A stretch of DNA of 64,000 bases. Source: Dyadobacter sp. CY345. GTDB lineage: Bacteria; Bacteroidota; Bacteroidia; Cytophagales; Spirosomataceae. The stretch lies in assembly GCF_021502725.1 (NCBI RefSeq), contig NZ_JAKFFS010000002.1:124001-188000 (forward strand). Direction: 5' to 3'. Position 1 is the first letter of the stretch. Each line of letters begins with the position of its first letter. Shown here one piece after another: positions 27,878 through 37,857 of the stretch. The position numbers and the translations under genes were made by a program. The notes below the pieces were generated by a model, which saw nothing but the letters and a program-made list of their open reading frames with translations, was not told where the DNA came from and did not search any database.

Positions 27878-29758
27878 TTATTTATCAACGGTAACAATGG
27901 CTGAGCCTGTGGCAACGCCAGTTCCGCAACCACTTTTCAAAGAACTGATAGTATATTCCGTTGTAACTTTTGGGGAAACAGTAATTAAATATGGATTTAA
28001 AAAAGTACCATTCACAGCTGTTCCATCCGATAAAGTGAAAGACCAGGGCGGCAAGCCGTTTTTAAATTTAAGTGTGATACGCGTAGATCTGCCTCCCGAA
28101 ATAAATGCTTTTCCGGATACTTCACCCACAGCTTTATTATTAGCAATCACTCTGATTTCCTCTTCTTTACTCGAAACCGCAGGCGACGACGATATAATTC
28201 TGATTTTCTGAGCTCTGACTGTATCGCCGGGTGAAACGGCGGAGGTGACTTTTGCGGTAAAAGTGGTCGGTGTTACCGTCGTAGGCAGGTCAACGAAGCG
28301 TCCGCTTTTATCCGTTATCTGCACTACAAACCGGTTGGTTGTGGAATACCTGCCAACGGTTTTGTACGGAATTTCAATTGTACTTCCTGCGCATACCATC
28401 GATTGTGGTAATTTTTCCATCGTGATACTGGCCGGCGGAGTAGTAACCGTCACTTTCGCTCGTCCAGAGAATTTTCCAACACCGCAAAGTCCTCCTGCTG
28501 ATGAAATCTGGAAATTTGTATCGTGATAAGGTTTCACCGTAATCTTATGCGGAGAGTCCATGATATTATTTTCATAAGTGCCATCAGACAATAACACGAA
28601 CCAGGGTCCCCCACCTTCAAAACGAACGTGTAAGTCTCCTGATCCATTTTCCGGCAGATGCAGAGAATCCCTTTGTAATGTTGCTACGGTTGGTGCGGCA
28701 ATGCTGATATTGGCAACCTGGCTAATTAAATAAGGCGCAGACGACATTACGCGCAAACGATAGTCGCCCGGCTTGTACGTCGTGGGGATTTGCGTCGTGA
28801 TATAACCTGTTGTATCCGGTGAAGATATTGTTTTGAAAGCACCTGCGCGCTCTGCAATCTGGACTACAAATTTATTTCCGGCTTTAAATTTTCCGGTTGC
28901 ACTAAACGGAACCTGAAAAGGAATACCGGAACAAAGTCTGACAAGTTTGTCAACTTCTTTCAGTTCCAGTTTTGGTTCAGGATTGTCATCCACATTGACG
29001 ATCGGTTCGCCTGTTGACGTTCCGCTCCCGCAAGCATTGGAAATGCCAACAATGCTGTAAGCCTGAACGTGCGTCGGTTTGACAGTCAGGTAATGCGGAT
29101 TTGATAAGGTTTGGTATACTGTTGTACTATCCGAAAGGCGGAAAGACCAGGGCGCGGTGCCTTGAAGATTAATTTTCAGTTGAACCTCACGTCCTGGCAT
29201 TACCCGAACAGCCTGAGTTCCATCAATAATTTCAATCCGGGCCGTTGGTGTTTGTAACAAACGGATAGGAACTTCCTGACTTTTAATAACGGGAATTGTG
29301 CTTAGCACCTGAATCTTATATACTTCCCCGCCAATTTTATAGGAGGGAATAACGGCACGAATCGGCCCTTCTTTGCTAGGCAATGAAATTGGGATGGATC
29401 TTCCAGCCGGATCAATCAGGTGAACGATAAAGTTATTGTCAGCATCAAAAGGCCCTTCCGGGATAAATGGAACGGTAATTGTCGTCCCAGGACAAACGGT
29501 CAGATAGGACAAGTCGGCGGTTGTAATTTTATAAGCATAAACGGTATCACCATTTGCCTTTGCAGCCTTCAAAACCTGCTCCTCTGCCTGTGCTTCTGAT
29601 AAGGTATCAGCAACAACTTCATTTGAAATTTTATCCTTTTTTTCCTTCGGATTGGTTAAAGTACTGTCGGTTTGCGGCGTAGAAGGTACTTCCTGCGCGT
29701 GAACCCACGTCGTGCTTATGGACAAAGCAAGGAAAGCAATGATGAAGAATTTTGACAT
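27878..29758 (-). CDS. Secreted protein with three alternating beta-domain pairs
   Basis: This 626-aa protein has a signal peptide ('LSISTTWVHAQ') and an acidic/Lys linker. It then shows two module types repeated three times. Module A has 'CPGTTITVPF', 'CSGIPFQVPF' or 'CAGSTIEIPY' followed by 'NxFxVQIxDxxGxF'. Module B has 'APWSFRLSDST', 'GPWFVLLSDGT' or 'PPWSFTLSDGT' followed by 'NPYLITVSP' and a Cys-Gly-x-Gly turn. The modules are probably Ig-like. No T9SS sorting domain is obvious; the last module B is at the C-terminus. It is co-directional with and 26 nt upstream of the porZ-like gene, so a cell-surface role linked to T9SS is possible. The family is not recognised. Confidence 0.8.
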   Translation of the reverse strand: MSKFFIIAFLALSISTTWVHAQEVPSTPQTDSTLTNPKEKKDKISNEVVADTLSEAQAEEQVLKAAKANGDTVYAYKITTADLSYLTVCPGTTITVPFIPEGPFDADNNFIVHLIDPAGRSIPISLPSKEGPIRAVIPSYKIGGEVYKIQVLSTIPVIKSQEVPIRLLQTPTARIEIIDGTQAVRVMPGREVQLKINLQGTAPWSFRLSDSTTVYQTLSNPHYLTVKPTHVQAYSIVGISNACGSGTSTGEPIVNVDDNPEPKLELKEVDKLVRLCSGIPFQVPFSATGKFKAGNKFVVQIAERAGAFKTISSPDTTGYITTQIPTTYKPGDYRLRVMSSAPYLISQVANISIAAPTVATLQRDSLHLPENGSGDLHVRFEGGGPWFVLLSDGTYENNIMDSPHKITVKPYHDTNFQISSAGGLCGVGKFSGRAKVTVTTPPASITMEKLPQSMVCAGSTIEIPYKTVGRYSTTNRFVVQITDKSGRFVDLPTTVTPTTFTAKVTSAVSPGDTVRAQKIRIISSSPAVSSKEEEIRVIANNKAVGEVSGKAFISGGRSTRITLKFKNGLPPWSFTLSDGTAVNGTFLNPYLITVSPKVTTEYTISSLKSGCGTGVATGSAIVTVDK

Positions 29759-29797
29759 GTATAGTTGTTGAAACTTAATAATTTACGATTTTGAATA

Positions 29798-30508
29798 TCA
29801 ATTCATGGCAACAAGTGTGGTCCCTCTTAAAACAGGAACAACATCGTATAGATCTTTCTGCAAACAATAGGCAATGTCTTTATGAATGCCTAACCGCTGT
29901 AATCGCCTCACGTGCGATGAATTTGAAACGGCAGCAAGCAAGTTGTCCTTGCTCTGATTGTAAAGTCTTTGTGCCATCAGCGTACCATCTTCTCTCAACA
30001 TAAACTGATCTTTCAGCTCTTCAGCCAGGGCTCCTGCAAACAAAGTGTCTTCCAGGTTTGGCCGGCCTTTCCAGCCTGCGCAAAGCACCAAAACATCGTA
30101 TTGTTCCGATCTTAAATGATTTGCCAACGCACCAAGATTTAAGAAAGCACCTACCATCACTTTTACAGCAGATGCCCGTGCTTTTGCAATAGACAACGTT
30201 CCATTGGTCGTCGTCATTGCAATTTCGGATCCAATTAATCGCTCGTTCATATAACTGAACGGAGAATTGTCAAGATCAAAACCTTCAACTTTGTGCGCAT
30301 CACGCTCAGCGGCTGCGATGAAACCTCTGTCTTGCAGGAGTTTACATTCTTCAATGGTTGCAACTGGTGTTATACATTTTACACCATAGGCCAGGCCGGT
30401 GACCATGCAGGACGTCGCCCGAAATATATCGGCAACGACAACAATTGAATTATCAAGTTTATGTAAATGCAGTAAATCAGGCGTTAAACAAACATCAAGG
30501 TGTTTCAT
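29798..30508 (-). CDS. comB: 2-phosphosulfolactate phosphatase family protein (ComB-like)
   Basis: This 236-aa protein has the ComB signature blocks 'VVVADIFRATSCMVTGLAYG', 'FDLDNSPFSY', 'TTTNGTLSI' and 'CAGWKGRPNLEDTLFAGAL'. In archaea ComB hydrolyses 2-phosphosulfolactate in coenzyme M synthesis. Many bacteria without coenzyme M encode homologues, where sulfolactate metabolism or another phosphatase role is assumed. There are no comA or comC neighbours. It lies downstream of gcvT on the same strand, 86 nt apart with a hairpin between. Confidence 0.88.
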   Translation of the reverse strand: MKHLDVCLTPDLLHLHKLDNSIVVVADIFRATSCMVTGLAYGVKCITPVATIEECKLLQDRGFIAAAERDAHKVEGFDLDNSPFSYMNERLIGSEIAMTTTNGTLSIAKARASAVKVMVGAFLNLGALANHLRSEQYDVLVLCAGWKGRPNLEDTLFAGALAEELKDQFMLREDGTLMAQRLYNQSKDNLLAAVSNSSHVRRLQRLGIHKDIAYCLQKDLYDVVPVLRGTTLVAMN

Positions 30509-30558
30509 AATAAAACAAATACGGAAATATAAGTATCAAAGTTTTAGAGATAATGGAT

Positions 30559-30589
30559 GATACCGGATATTGGTTTTTGATCCGGTATC
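30559..30589 (-). terminator. Hairpin between gcvT and comB
   Basis: GATACCGGAT and ATCCGGTATC form a 10-bp stem just after the gcvT stop. The minus-strand downstream side has no T run, so it may be an attenuator, a processing site or a weak terminator. Confidence 0.45.
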
Positions 30590-30594
30590 AGATT

Positions 30595-31677
30595 TTAACC
30601 TTTTACGAAAGGTAATTTTACAACTTTCGCTTTCAAAAGGCGGTCTCTCACCTTAACAAAAACTTCGGTATCCGGTTTGCTGTAAGCGGTTGGAACATAA
30701 CCCAAACCAATTCCTTTCTGCAAAGTTGGCGATTGTGTTCCGGAAGTCACGTCACCTAATTTATTTCCTTCGGCGTCGCACAGTTCATAATGTCCGCGCG
30801 GGATACCGCGATCGATCATTTCAAAACCAACCAGTTTATTTTTTAAACCAGCTTCTTTCTGGCCTTTCAGATTTTCCGAGTTGATAAAATCTTTTGTGAA
30901 TTTAGTCACCCAGCCTAAACCAGCTTCCAAAGGTGAAGTTTTGTCATCAATATCATTTCCATACAAACAGAAGCCTTTTTCAAGTCGCAAAGTATCTCGA
31001 GCACCCAGACCAACCGGTTGTATATTAAATTCTTTACCTGCTTCAAAAATGGCGTTCCACATTTTTTCGGCATCTTCTTTTTGAATATAAATTTCAAATC
31101 CGCCTGCACCGGTATATCCCGTTGCTGAAATAATTACACCATCAATATCAGCCATTTTTCCGATTTGGAATGTGTAATATTCCATGGAAGCCAGGTCAAC
31201 TTCCGTAAGTTTTTGCAAAGTTGCTGTCGCATTTGGTCCCTGAACAGCCAGCAGACATAAATCATCAGAAAGGTTTTTCATTTCAACGCCTTCTGTATTA
31301 TGGCTCTGGATCCAGTTCCAGTCTTTCTCTATGTTGGAAGCATTTACCACAAGAAGATATTCCTCAGCATTGTAACGGTAAACCAACAAATCGTCTACGA
31401 CACCGCCATCTGCATTTGGTAAATAACTATACTGCACTTTTCCATCAAACAAAACAGAAGCATCGTTAGCTGATACTTTCTGGATCAAATCCAGTGCTTT
31501 GGGGCCTTTAACACTGAATTCCCCCATGTGTGACACATCGAAAACGCCTACATTATTGCGGACCGTGTGATGCTCTTCCATATCAGAAGAATAACGTACT
31601 GGCATCTCAAAACCTGCAAAGGGTACTATTTTGGCACCTAGTTGAACATGGACCTGATGTAGGGGAACAGTTTTCAT
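30595..31677 (-). CDS. gcvT: Aminomethyltransferase, glycine cleavage T protein
   Basis: This 360-aa protein starts at ATG 31677 ('[20 protein letters not shown]'); in-frame sequence upstream does not match the family. GcvT transfers the methylene group from the H-protein-bound aminomethyl arm to tetrahydrofolate and releases ammonia. Family blocks seen are '[20 protein letters not shown]', '[11 protein letters not shown]', '[15 protein letters not shown]' and '[20 protein letters not shown]' (residues about 225-245). The gcvH and gcvP genes are not in the window, as is common in Bacteroidota. No glycine riboswitch-like structure was seen upstream. Confidence 0.95.
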   Translation of the reverse strand: MKTVPLHQVHVQLGAKIVPFAGFEMPVRYSSDMEEHHTVRNNVGVFDVSHMGEFSVKGPKALDLIQKVSANDASVLFDGKVQYSYLPNADGGVVDDLLVYRYNAEEYLLVVNASNIEKDWNWIQSHNTEGVEMKNLSDDLCLLAVQGPNATATLQKLTEVDLASMEYYTFQIGKMADIDGVIISATGYTGAGGFEIYIQKEDAEKMWNAIFEAGKEFNIQPVGLGARDTLRLEKGFCLYGNDIDDKTSPLEAGLGWVTKFTKDFINSENLKGQKEAGLKNKLVGFEMIDRGIPRGHYELCDAEGNKLGDVTSGTQSPTLQKGIGLGYVPTAYSKPDTEVFVKVRDRLLKAKVVKLPFVKG

Positions 31678-31838
31678 AAAATGGTTTTTGGTTCTCTTTA
31701 AAGTACAAAAGTATGAAAAGCAGAACAAAGCGACGCAAAAATGTATGTTTAGAAATATAGCGAACGAGGTTTTTGAAGTATATTGTGAAAAAGTAGGCTT
31801 TAAGGCTTCTATTGAGGTCAAAATTGAAAAATTAATCT

Positions 31839-33008
31839 ATGAAAAAACAAATATTACCATTCGTTATCCTCTCACTTTTCCATCTGAGTACCAATGCACA
31901 AACAGCAACTTTCAAAGGAGAAGTGATTGATGACCAAATAAGCATCGGATATGGTGTTGTGACGGGTGATGTGGATGGAGATGGCAAGCCGGATATTCTG
32001 CTCGCGGATAAAAAAGAGATTGTGTGGTATAAAAATCCAGGAGCAAAAGCCGGCAAGTGGATTCGCCACGTGATCGCAAAAGATTTAACAGAGCAGGATA
32101 ATGTCTGCATAGCGGCCCGTGACATTGATGGTGATGGAAAAGTTGAAGTTGCCGTTGGCGCGCAATGGAATCCTGGTGAGACAAAAAATAGTAAACTTTC
32201 AGGAGCTGTATTTTATTTATCGCCGACCGAAGATCGCACCCAGCTTTGGGAGCCGGTACGCCTGCATCATGAAGTTACAATTCATAGAATGCATTGGGTG
32301 AAAAGAACGGATGATACTTTCCAGCTCATCGTGTTGCCTTTACATGGTGAGGGAAATGTGAATGGAGTAGGAGCGGGCGTAAAAATGATTGCCTTTGATG
32401 TGCCGGAAAACCGCAAAGGTCTTTGGGGTTATGACCTTATTGAAACAAATATGCACATGACGCATAATTTTCAACCGATGGAAGTTTCCGGGCGGTTTGC
32501 GGGTTTGGCTGTTGGAAGTAAGGAAGGTGTTCAGGTTTTTCTGAATGGTGCAGATGGCTGGGCTCCTTCTGGAAACTGGATGGTGCCCGGACAAGGTGTT
32601 GGTGAAATCCGAATGGGGACTCTTGGCAAAAATCAATTATTTTCTACAACTGTTGAACCTATGCACGGTAACTCGCTGGTTGTTTACTCGAAAGATAACC
32701 GGGCAGTATTGACTGATAAAATGAAAGAAGGACACGCGTTGGCCTGCGCCGATTTTTTCGGACAAGGCCGTGACCAGATAGTTGCTGGTTGGCGAAATCC
32801 AAACGTCGCTGATATTATGGGTGTACGCATGTTCGTAGGTATGGATCCGGAAGGAAAAAAATGGCAGGAATATTCCCTGGACGATAAAATTAAAATTGCC
32901 TGTGAAGATTTGACAGTAGCGGATCTGGATGGAGACGGAGATCTGGATGTCATAGCTTCCGGACGTTCCACGCATAACGTCGTGGTATATTGGAATCAGA
33001 AGAAGTAA
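31839..33008 (+). CDS. Secreted FG-GAP/VCBS-repeat protein
   Basis: This 389-aa protein has a signal peptide ('FVILSLFHLSTNAQ'). The beta-propeller has calcium-binding FG-GAP motifs 'GDVDGDGKPDILLAD', 'RDIDGDGKVEVAVG', 'CADFFGQGRDQIVAG' and 'ADLDGDGDLDVIASG'. It is probably periplasmic or surface located. Similar proteins in Bacteroidota are unannotated or described as aldos-2-ulose dehydratase-like propellers; a catalytic role cannot be claimed here. It is divergent from gcvT with 161 nt between. Confidence 0.85.
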   Translation: MKKQILPFVILSLFHLSTNAQTATFKGEVIDDQISIGYGVVTGDVDGDGKPDILLADKKEIVWYKNPGAKAGKWIRHVIAKDLTEQDNVCIAARDIDGDGKVEVAVGAQWNPGETKNSKLSGAVFYLSPTEDRTQLWEPVRLHHEVTIHRMHWVKRTDDTFQLIVLPLHGEGNVNGVGAGVKMIAFDVPENRKGLWGYDLIETNMHMTHNFQPMEVSGRFAGLAVGSKEGVQVFLNGADGWAPSGNWMVPGQGVGEIRMGTLGKNQLFSTTVEPMHGNSLVVYSKDNRAVLTDKMKEGHALACADFFGQGRDQIVAGWRNPNVADIMGVRMFVGMDPEGKKWQEYSLDDKIKIACEDLTVADLDGDGDLDVIASGRSTHNVVVYWNQKK

Positions 33009-33093
33009 ATTGAAGAAATTATAAAAAATTCGAAGCATAACATTTTAACTTTTCAGTGTCGCGTTCCACATTTTCACTTAAAAAGAATCTAGG

Positions 33094-33180
33094 CTACCGC
33101 GGGACTAAGTTTTTGCTTCGTCCACTTAATATTTCTTTGGCATTAGCTAAATGGCGACGGGCTTCTGAAATTGAATCCAT
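33094..33180 (-). pseudogene. Possible remnant of a DUF5618-like gene
   Basis: A 28-codon frame starts ATG at 33180 and reads 'MDSISEARRHLANAKEILSG' before running into TAG at 33094. The start resembles the N-terminus of small DUF5618 proteins ('EARRYLxNAKEIL'), while the rest of that family (about 100 aa) is missing. It is probably a gene remnant in the 304-nt gap between the FG-GAP gene and the YugP-type gene. The family assignment is from memory of the motif only. Confidence 0.35.
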
Positions 33181-33241
33181 GTCTTAGATCTTTTGATTTA
33201 GTGTTGTGTGTTTTTTGGTCGTCTTTTATCAAAGATAAAAA

Positions 33242-33280
33242 ATAAAAAAGAAACGTCAACCCGTTGAAGGTTGACGTTTC
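33242..33280 (-). terminator. Terminator of the YugP-type gene
   Basis: GAAACGTCAACC (33250-33261) pairs with GGTTGACGTTTC (33269-33280). On the minus strand the hairpin is followed by TTTTTTATT. It is 33 nt after the protease stop. Confidence 0.85.
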
Positions 33281-33312
33281 AGTATGTATTCCAAATTCGC
33301 TTAATCTTCCAA

Positions 33313-33993
33313 TTAATCTCTTCTTCCCATTAACAGACTTACATAATATAACAAAGTTGCAAGAGAACCGATTGCGGCTACGAGATAAGTTCTTGCTGCC
33401 CATTTCAAGGCATCAGCAGCCATTACATATTCTCTTTCATTGACAATCCTGTTGTTCTGAATCCAGGCCAAAGCTCTGTTACTCGCATCGTATTCCACAG
33501 GAAGAGTGATGAAACTGAACAATGTTGTCACAGCGAACAATGCAACACCGATCGCTAATGGAATTGGCGTTGTGTTCAACAATAAAACACCACCCAAAAT
33601 AACCCACTGCATATAACGAGATGAGATGCTCAAAAACGGCACCATCTGTGAACGGAATTTCAACCATTGGTAAGCCGTTGCGTGCTGCACAGCATGACCA
33701 CATTCGTGTGACGCAACAGCCGCTGCAGAAACGCTTCGGCCATGAAATACATCGGGACTAAGGTTGACCGTTTTGTCCTGAGGGTTGTAATGGTCAGTCA
33801 GTTGCCCTTCCACCGATACTACTCTCACATCAAAAATATTACTATCCCGGAGCATTTTCTCGGCAATCTCACGGCCGCTCATGCCATTGCTCAGGCCAAC
33901 TTGTGAATACTCTTCAAACTTACTCTTCAATCTCCATTGCACATACATGCTCACGGCCATGACGAGTATAATAATTACATATGAACCAGCCAT
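33313..33993 (-). CDS. YugP-type membrane zinc metallopeptidase
   Basis: This 226-aa protein has an N-terminal membrane helix, a zinc-binding motif HECGH (residues 96-100) in 'AVASHECGHAVQHA', two further hydrophobic segments (about 125-165) and a C-terminal one near residue 210. This matches the Zn_peptidase_2/YugP family, membrane-bound metallopeptidases of uncertain substrate. The third ligand is probably the Glu in 'LPVEYDAS'. It is monocistronic, with its own terminator. Confidence 0.9.
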   Translation of the reverse strand: MAGSYVIIILVMAVSMYVQWRLKSKFEEYSQVGLSNGMSGREIAEKMLRDSNIFDVRVVSVEGQLTDHYNPQDKTVNLSPDVFHGRSVSAAAVASHECGHAVQHATAYQWLKFRSQMVPFLSISSRYMQWVILGGVLLLNTTPIPLAIGVALFAVTTLFSFITLPVEYDASNRALAWIQNNRIVNEREYVMAADALKWAARTYLVAAIGSLATLLYYVSLLMGRRD

Positions 33994-34080
33994 ATTTCTT
34001 TTTTAGTTTTGTTAAGAAAATTACATTTTACGACAAAATGAGCGTAAATATTTCTGCCTTAAATCTAAGAAATCCTATTT

Positions 34081-34566
34081 CTAATATCCTTCCTTAATCT
34101 TTTCAATAAGCGCCGAAGTTGAATAACCTTTTACCAAAGCTATTGTTTTTACCTCTCCTCCATTAGCAAGAACAAAATCTGCGCCAGCGATTGTTTCGAC
34201 TGTATAATCGTCACCTTTTACCAAAATGTCAGGTTTTAATGCCTCAATTAACTGACTTGGGGTTTGTTCATCGAACAAAATGACAGCATCAACAAAGGAC
34301 AAAGCTGCCATCAAACGTGCTCTGGCATATTCATTTACAACCGGACGAAGAGGCCCTTTTAAGCGGCTCACGGAGGCGTCAGTATTTAATCCCAAAACGA
34401 GACGACCTCCCAAAGCGTGTGCTTTTTCAAGATAATCGATATGTCCCAAATGTACGATATCAAAACAACCGTTAGTAAAAACCACCTTTTGACCGGCTCT
34501 CTGCCAGTCTTCTATAACTGTTTGGGCTTCTTCTAACCGTAATATTTTATTTTCTGTTGCATTCAT
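34081..34566 (-). CDS. rfaE2: D-glycero-beta-D-manno-heptose 1-phosphate adenylyltransferase
   Basis: This is a 161-aa protein from ATG 34566; a start at 34617 would overlap the upstream gene. The nucleotidyltransferase HxGH motif is at H39LGH42 in '[16 protein letters not shown]', and the late '[13 protein letters not shown]' is typical of the RfaE domain II family. It activates heptose phosphate with ATP to ADP-heptose for LPS core or S-layer glycan synthesis. It is a stand-alone domain, not fused to the kinase half as in E. coli HldE. It follows the YbhN-type gene by about 30 nt, as an operon. Confidence 0.88.
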   Translation of the reverse strand: MNATENKILRLEEAQTVIEDWQRAGQKVVFTNGCFDIVHLGHIDYLEKAHALGGRLVLGLNTDASVSRLKGPLRPVVNEYARARLMAALSFVDAVILFDEQTPSQLIEALKPDILVKGDDYTVETIAGADFVLANGGEVKTIALVKGYSTSALIEKIKEGY

Positions 34567-34597
34567 CTTTGAACTGATTTCGGATTGTATGACGGAC

Positions 34598-35632
34598 TTA
34601 GCTATTTTGGGTAACAACCACAGGTTCCTCTTCTGTCTTATTCTGTATCAAAACGTAGAGGAATGCAAGTGCGCCAACCACGAGCATGAATAACATTTGT
34701 GTGCCGTGGATGAAAGTTGCCAGCGTAATCCCGTCTTTCTGTGTCAAACCGTAAAGCACCATAACACTTCCAACCAGTAAATGATAAGCACCAATTCCGC
34801 CTTGCGTGGGTGCGGTCATGCCGATGGAACCAACAACAAGCAGGGTTAGTCCGGCCAATAAGCCAAGCTGAGAAGTTTCAGGAATACAGAAAAATAACAC
34901 ATAAGATACCAGGTAATAAAATACCCAGATCATTACAGTACTCAGAAAAAACATGCCTGGGTTTTTCAATTTTCTGACGCTCAACAACCCTTCAAGCATG
35001 CCTTGCAGAAAAACAGCTATTTTTTGAACGATGGCATTTTCCATCAGTTTGTTACGCAAAGATGCACTGCGGATAATAACAATTGCTCCGATAATAACAG
35101 CAAGGATAAGCACACCAATAATAATTAGTATCGGGCTTATGCCAGTGCTCGGCTGTCCGTTTCCCTGAATTTTGCTCTGAAAAATTTCTGTAAAAAAGCC
35201 GCTCAAACGATCAAATTCGAGAATGAAATTTAGACCGATCAGTCCTAAAAGAATGATAACATCAAAAATACGTTCAGCCACGACGGTACCGAAGCTAAGA
35301 TTGACCGGAATTTTTTCAAGTCTGTATAAGGTTCCGCAACGGGTAACTTCGCCCATTCTTGGTACTATGTAATTGGCAAAATAACCTGTTAAGACAGAAA
35401 TCGAGCTATTAACAATTCCCGGTTTGTAGCCAAGCGGCTCCATCAGCATGCCCCACCTCCATGCTCTGGTCACGTGGGCGCAAATCAGAAGAAAACATGA
35501 AATCGCCATCCAACGCCAATCGGCCTGACTGAATCTGTCGAGCATATCTGCCAGATTGATATCCTTGAATACGAACCAAATCAGACCACCCGCCAGTCCC
35601 AGCGAGATAATGTAGCGTAGAGCGCTTTTCAT
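34598..35632 (-). CDS. YbhN/LPG-synthase-TM family membrane protein (flippase-like)
   Basis: This 344-aa protein has about eight transmembrane segments, with the family markers '[17 protein letters not shown]' near residue 65, '[20 protein letters not shown]' near residue 90, '[19 protein letters not shown]' and the late '[14 protein letters not shown]'. It belongs to the lysylphosphatidylglycerol-synthase membrane-region superfamily (UPF0104). Some members transport or flip lipids; the role here is unknown. It lies between panD and the heptose adenylyltransferase gene on one strand, so a cell-envelope role is plausible. Confidence 0.87.
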   Translation of the reverse strand: MKSALRYIISLGLAGGLIWFVFKDINLADMLDRFSQADWRWMAISCFLLICAHVTRAWRWGMLMEPLGYKPGIVNSSISVLTGYFANYIVPRMGEVTRCGTLYRLEKIPVNLSFGTVVAERIFDVIILLGLIGLNFILEFDRLSGFFTEIFQSKIQGNGQPSTGISPILIIIGVLILAVIIGAIVIIRSASLRNKLMENAIVQKIAVFLQGMLEGLLSVRKLKNPGMFFLSTVMIWVFYYLVSYVLFFCIPETSQLGLLAGLTLLVVGSIGMTAPTQGGIGAYHLLVGSVMVLYGLTQKDGITLATFIHGTQMLFMLVVGALAFLYVLIQNKTEEEPVVVTQNS

Positions 35633-35663
35633 AAATTAAATATTGATGATGAGTAAGTTCGTT

Positions 35664-36029
35664 TTAACCTCGTGCTGTGACGCTGATAATCTCGTTGTTC
35701 TGGTCAGGAAAAACAACCATCGGTTTGAAGGTTTTAGCTTCCTCCGGCGTCATGCTCGCGTATGCAATGATGATGATGATATCGCCAATCTGCACTTTTC
35801 GGGCCGCAGCACCATTCAGGCAAATCATTCCTGTTTTGCGCTCTCCTTTAATAACATACGTAACAAAACGTTCGCCATTATTATTATTCACGATATGTAC
35901 TTGCTCGTTTTCAATTAATCCGGCAGCATCCATCAAATCTTCGTCAATCGTGATACTTCCTACGTAATTCAATTCTGCCTGAGTCACCTTCACACGGTGA
36001 ATCTTCGATTTCATTATGGTTATTTGCAT
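35664..36029 (-). CDS. panD: Aspartate 1-decarboxylase
   Basis: This 121-aa proenzyme self-cleaves at Gly24-Ser25 ('[17 protein letters not shown]') to form the pyruvoyl cofactor and makes beta-alanine for pantothenate. '[17 protein letters not shown]' aligns with E. coli PanD with the same number of residues before the site, which supports the start at 36029 (an alternative Met is at 36014). Further blocks are '[20 protein letters not shown]' and '[11 protein letters not shown]'. panC lies 1.9 kb away, separated by an oxidoreductase gene. Confidence 0.96.
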   Translation of the reverse strand: MQITIMKSKIHRVKVTQAELNYVGSITIDEDLMDAAGLIENEQVHIVNNNNGERFVTYVIKGERKTGMICLNGAAARKVQIGDIIIIIAYASMTPEEAKTFKPMVVFPDQNNEIISVTARG

Positions 36030-36377
36030 TACTCAGCTAGATGAGTGAATATTAATATTTTCGCATATCAGTCCGGCAAAGTTACAGGAATAATACACAG
36101 CCTTCAAAACATCAGGCTATCAGGCGTAGTTCCAATTTTAAAATGAGGTTTTGTTGAAAGGATTCGGGGTGCATTAAATACCTGTGAATCAATTTGGTAG
36201 GTTATAATTTTGGCGAAATCAAATCCTGATTGAAATCTTAATTATGAATTAATTGAATATGCTGTTCACTTATATCCGAACATCATTATATTTAAGCCCT
36301 GATTAATTCAATTCAGTATGATTTAATGAACCAACGCTTTTGATCAATATTAACCTTTATTTTAATACCAAAACCCG
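36030..36377. other. 348-nt divergent intergenic region
   Basis: This AT-rich region lies between panD and the Gfo/Idh gene. No open frame, hairpin or repeat of note was seen. It presumably holds both promoters. Confidence 0.5.
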
Positions 36378-37853
36378 ATGAATACAGAGAATGAACCAAA
36401 AGGGGTCACCCGTCGTGACTTTATACAGAAAACGACCGCAGCGGCTGTGGGAAGTTTCTTTATTGTTCCCAGAAACGTTCTGGGAAAAGGATTTATAGCG
36501 CCAAGTGACAAGTTGAATATTGCTGGTATTGGCGTGGGAGGAAAAGGATTCTCGGATACAAATAACGCATGGAATAAAGGAGCTGAAAATCTGGTTGCGC
36601 TTTGTGATGTGGACTGGAACCAGGCTCAAAAGAATTTCGAGCTGCATCCTACTGCCAAGAAATACAAAGATTTCAGACGCATGTTTGATGAGATGGAAAA
36701 AGATATAGATGCAGTGACGGTTTCAACTACCGACCACATGCATGCTATCATTGCGATGGCTGCGATGCAAAGAGGAAAACACGTGTATGTGCAGAAACCG
36801 CTGACGCATGATATATATGAAGCACGTATGCTTACCGAAGCGGCAAGAAAATATAAAGTCGTGACGCAAATGGGAAATCAGGGCGCTTCGAACCCTGCTC
36901 AGACCCAGATGAAAGAGTGGTTTAAAAAAGGCCTGATTGGTAATGTGCATGAAGCGCACGTTTGGACAAACCGCCCGGTATGGCCTCAGGGGATTCCGGT
37001 ACCCGTTGGCAAAATGCCGACGCCGGAAGGATTGGATTGGGACCTTTGGGTTGGTTCTGCTGATTGGGTAGATTATAACCCGGCCTGGCATCCATTCAAA
37101 TGGCGTGGCTGGTGGAATTTCGGAACCGGTGCGTTGGGCGATATGGGATGTCACCTCATTGACCCTGCGTTTAGAACACTAGGTTTGGGCTATCCGACAG
37201 AATTGGAATGCAGCGCGGGTTCAGTGTTTATTAAAGACTGGACACCGGAATATATTCCAGAAGGTTGCCCGCCATCGTCGCGTGTGCAATTGAAATTTCC
37301 TGCAAACAAAGTCAACAAATCAGAAGTTACGCTTACCTGGCATGACGGCGGGTTACGTCCTTTCCATCCGGATTTGATACCTGCGAATGATCCGCTGGGC
37401 GAGCCGGATAGCAGCAATGGAGTTTTGCTAATTGGTGAAAAAGGAGTAATGACTTGCGGAACGTATGGAAAAGATCCGAAAGTGTATCTTAAAAACGGAA
37501 CAAAACTTGAATACAAGGATGGCGATTTCGGTAATAAATACACCGTAATGCCAGAGTTTGGGCATCATGTTTCCTGGTCTGACGCCTGTAAGGCGGGTTA
37601 CCAAAGTAAGGAGCACAAAGCGCTGACTTCATCTTTCGACTACGCCGGACCTTTGACTGAAACCGTCATTATGGGTAACTTGGGTATTCGTAGTTATAAC
37701 CTTCGTCAGGCCAGGGCTGATGGAAAAGGCTTTGACTATCCAGGACGTAAGAAACTATTGTGGGATGGTAAAAACATGAAGATTACCAATTTCGAAGAAG
37801 CAAATCAGTTTGTGAAACGCACTTATCGCGGTGACTGGAAGTTGGAATCATAA
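36378..37853 (+). CDS. Tat-exported Gfo/Idh/MocA-family oxidoreductase
   Basis: This 491-aa protein has a twin-arginine signal 'VTRRDFIQKTTAAAVGSFF'. The Rossmann motif is 'NIAGIGVGGKG' with 'ALCDVDW', followed by 'STTDHMHAIIAMAAMQRGK' and 'VYVQKPLTHDIYEARMLTEA', the Gfo/Idh EKP-like motif with Gln in place of Glu (QKP). The C-terminal domain is typical of the long periplasmic members common in Bacteroidota, thought to act on sugars or glycosides with bound NAD(P). Substrate unknown. It is monocistronic, followed by a strong terminator. Confidence 0.9.
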   Translation: MNTENEPKGVTRRDFIQKTTAAAVGSFFIVPRNVLGKGFIAPSDKLNIAGIGVGGKGFSDTNNAWNKGAENLVALCDVDWNQAQKNFELHPTAKKYKDFRRMFDEMEKDIDAVTVSTTDHMHAIIAMAAMQRGKHVYVQKPLTHDIYEARMLTEAARKYKVVTQMGNQGASNPAQTQMKEWFKKGLIGNVHEAHVWTNRPVWPQGIPVPVGKMPTPEGLDWDLWVGSADWVDYNPAWHPFKWRGWWNFGTGALGDMGCHLIDPAFRTLGLGYPTELECSAGSVFIKDWTPEYIPEGCPPSSRVQLKFPANKVNKSEVTLTWHDGGLRPFHPDLIPANDPLGEPDSSNGVLLIGEKGVMTCGTYGKDPKVYLKNGTKLEYKDGDFGNKYTVMPEFGHHVSWSDACKAGYQSKEHKALTSSFDYAGPLTETVIMGNLGIRSYNLRQARADGKGFDYPGRKKLLWDGKNMKITNFEEANQFVKRTYRGDWKLES

Positions 37854-37857
37854 AATT

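Noticed and set aside
27897..28526. Open frames antisense to the modular secreted protein
   Set aside because: They mirror the repeated Thr/Val-rich modules on the other strand and lack starts and domains of their own.
31678..31838. Glycine riboswitch upstream of gcvT
   Set aside because: No paired aptamer-like structure or conserved core was seen in the 161-nt gap.
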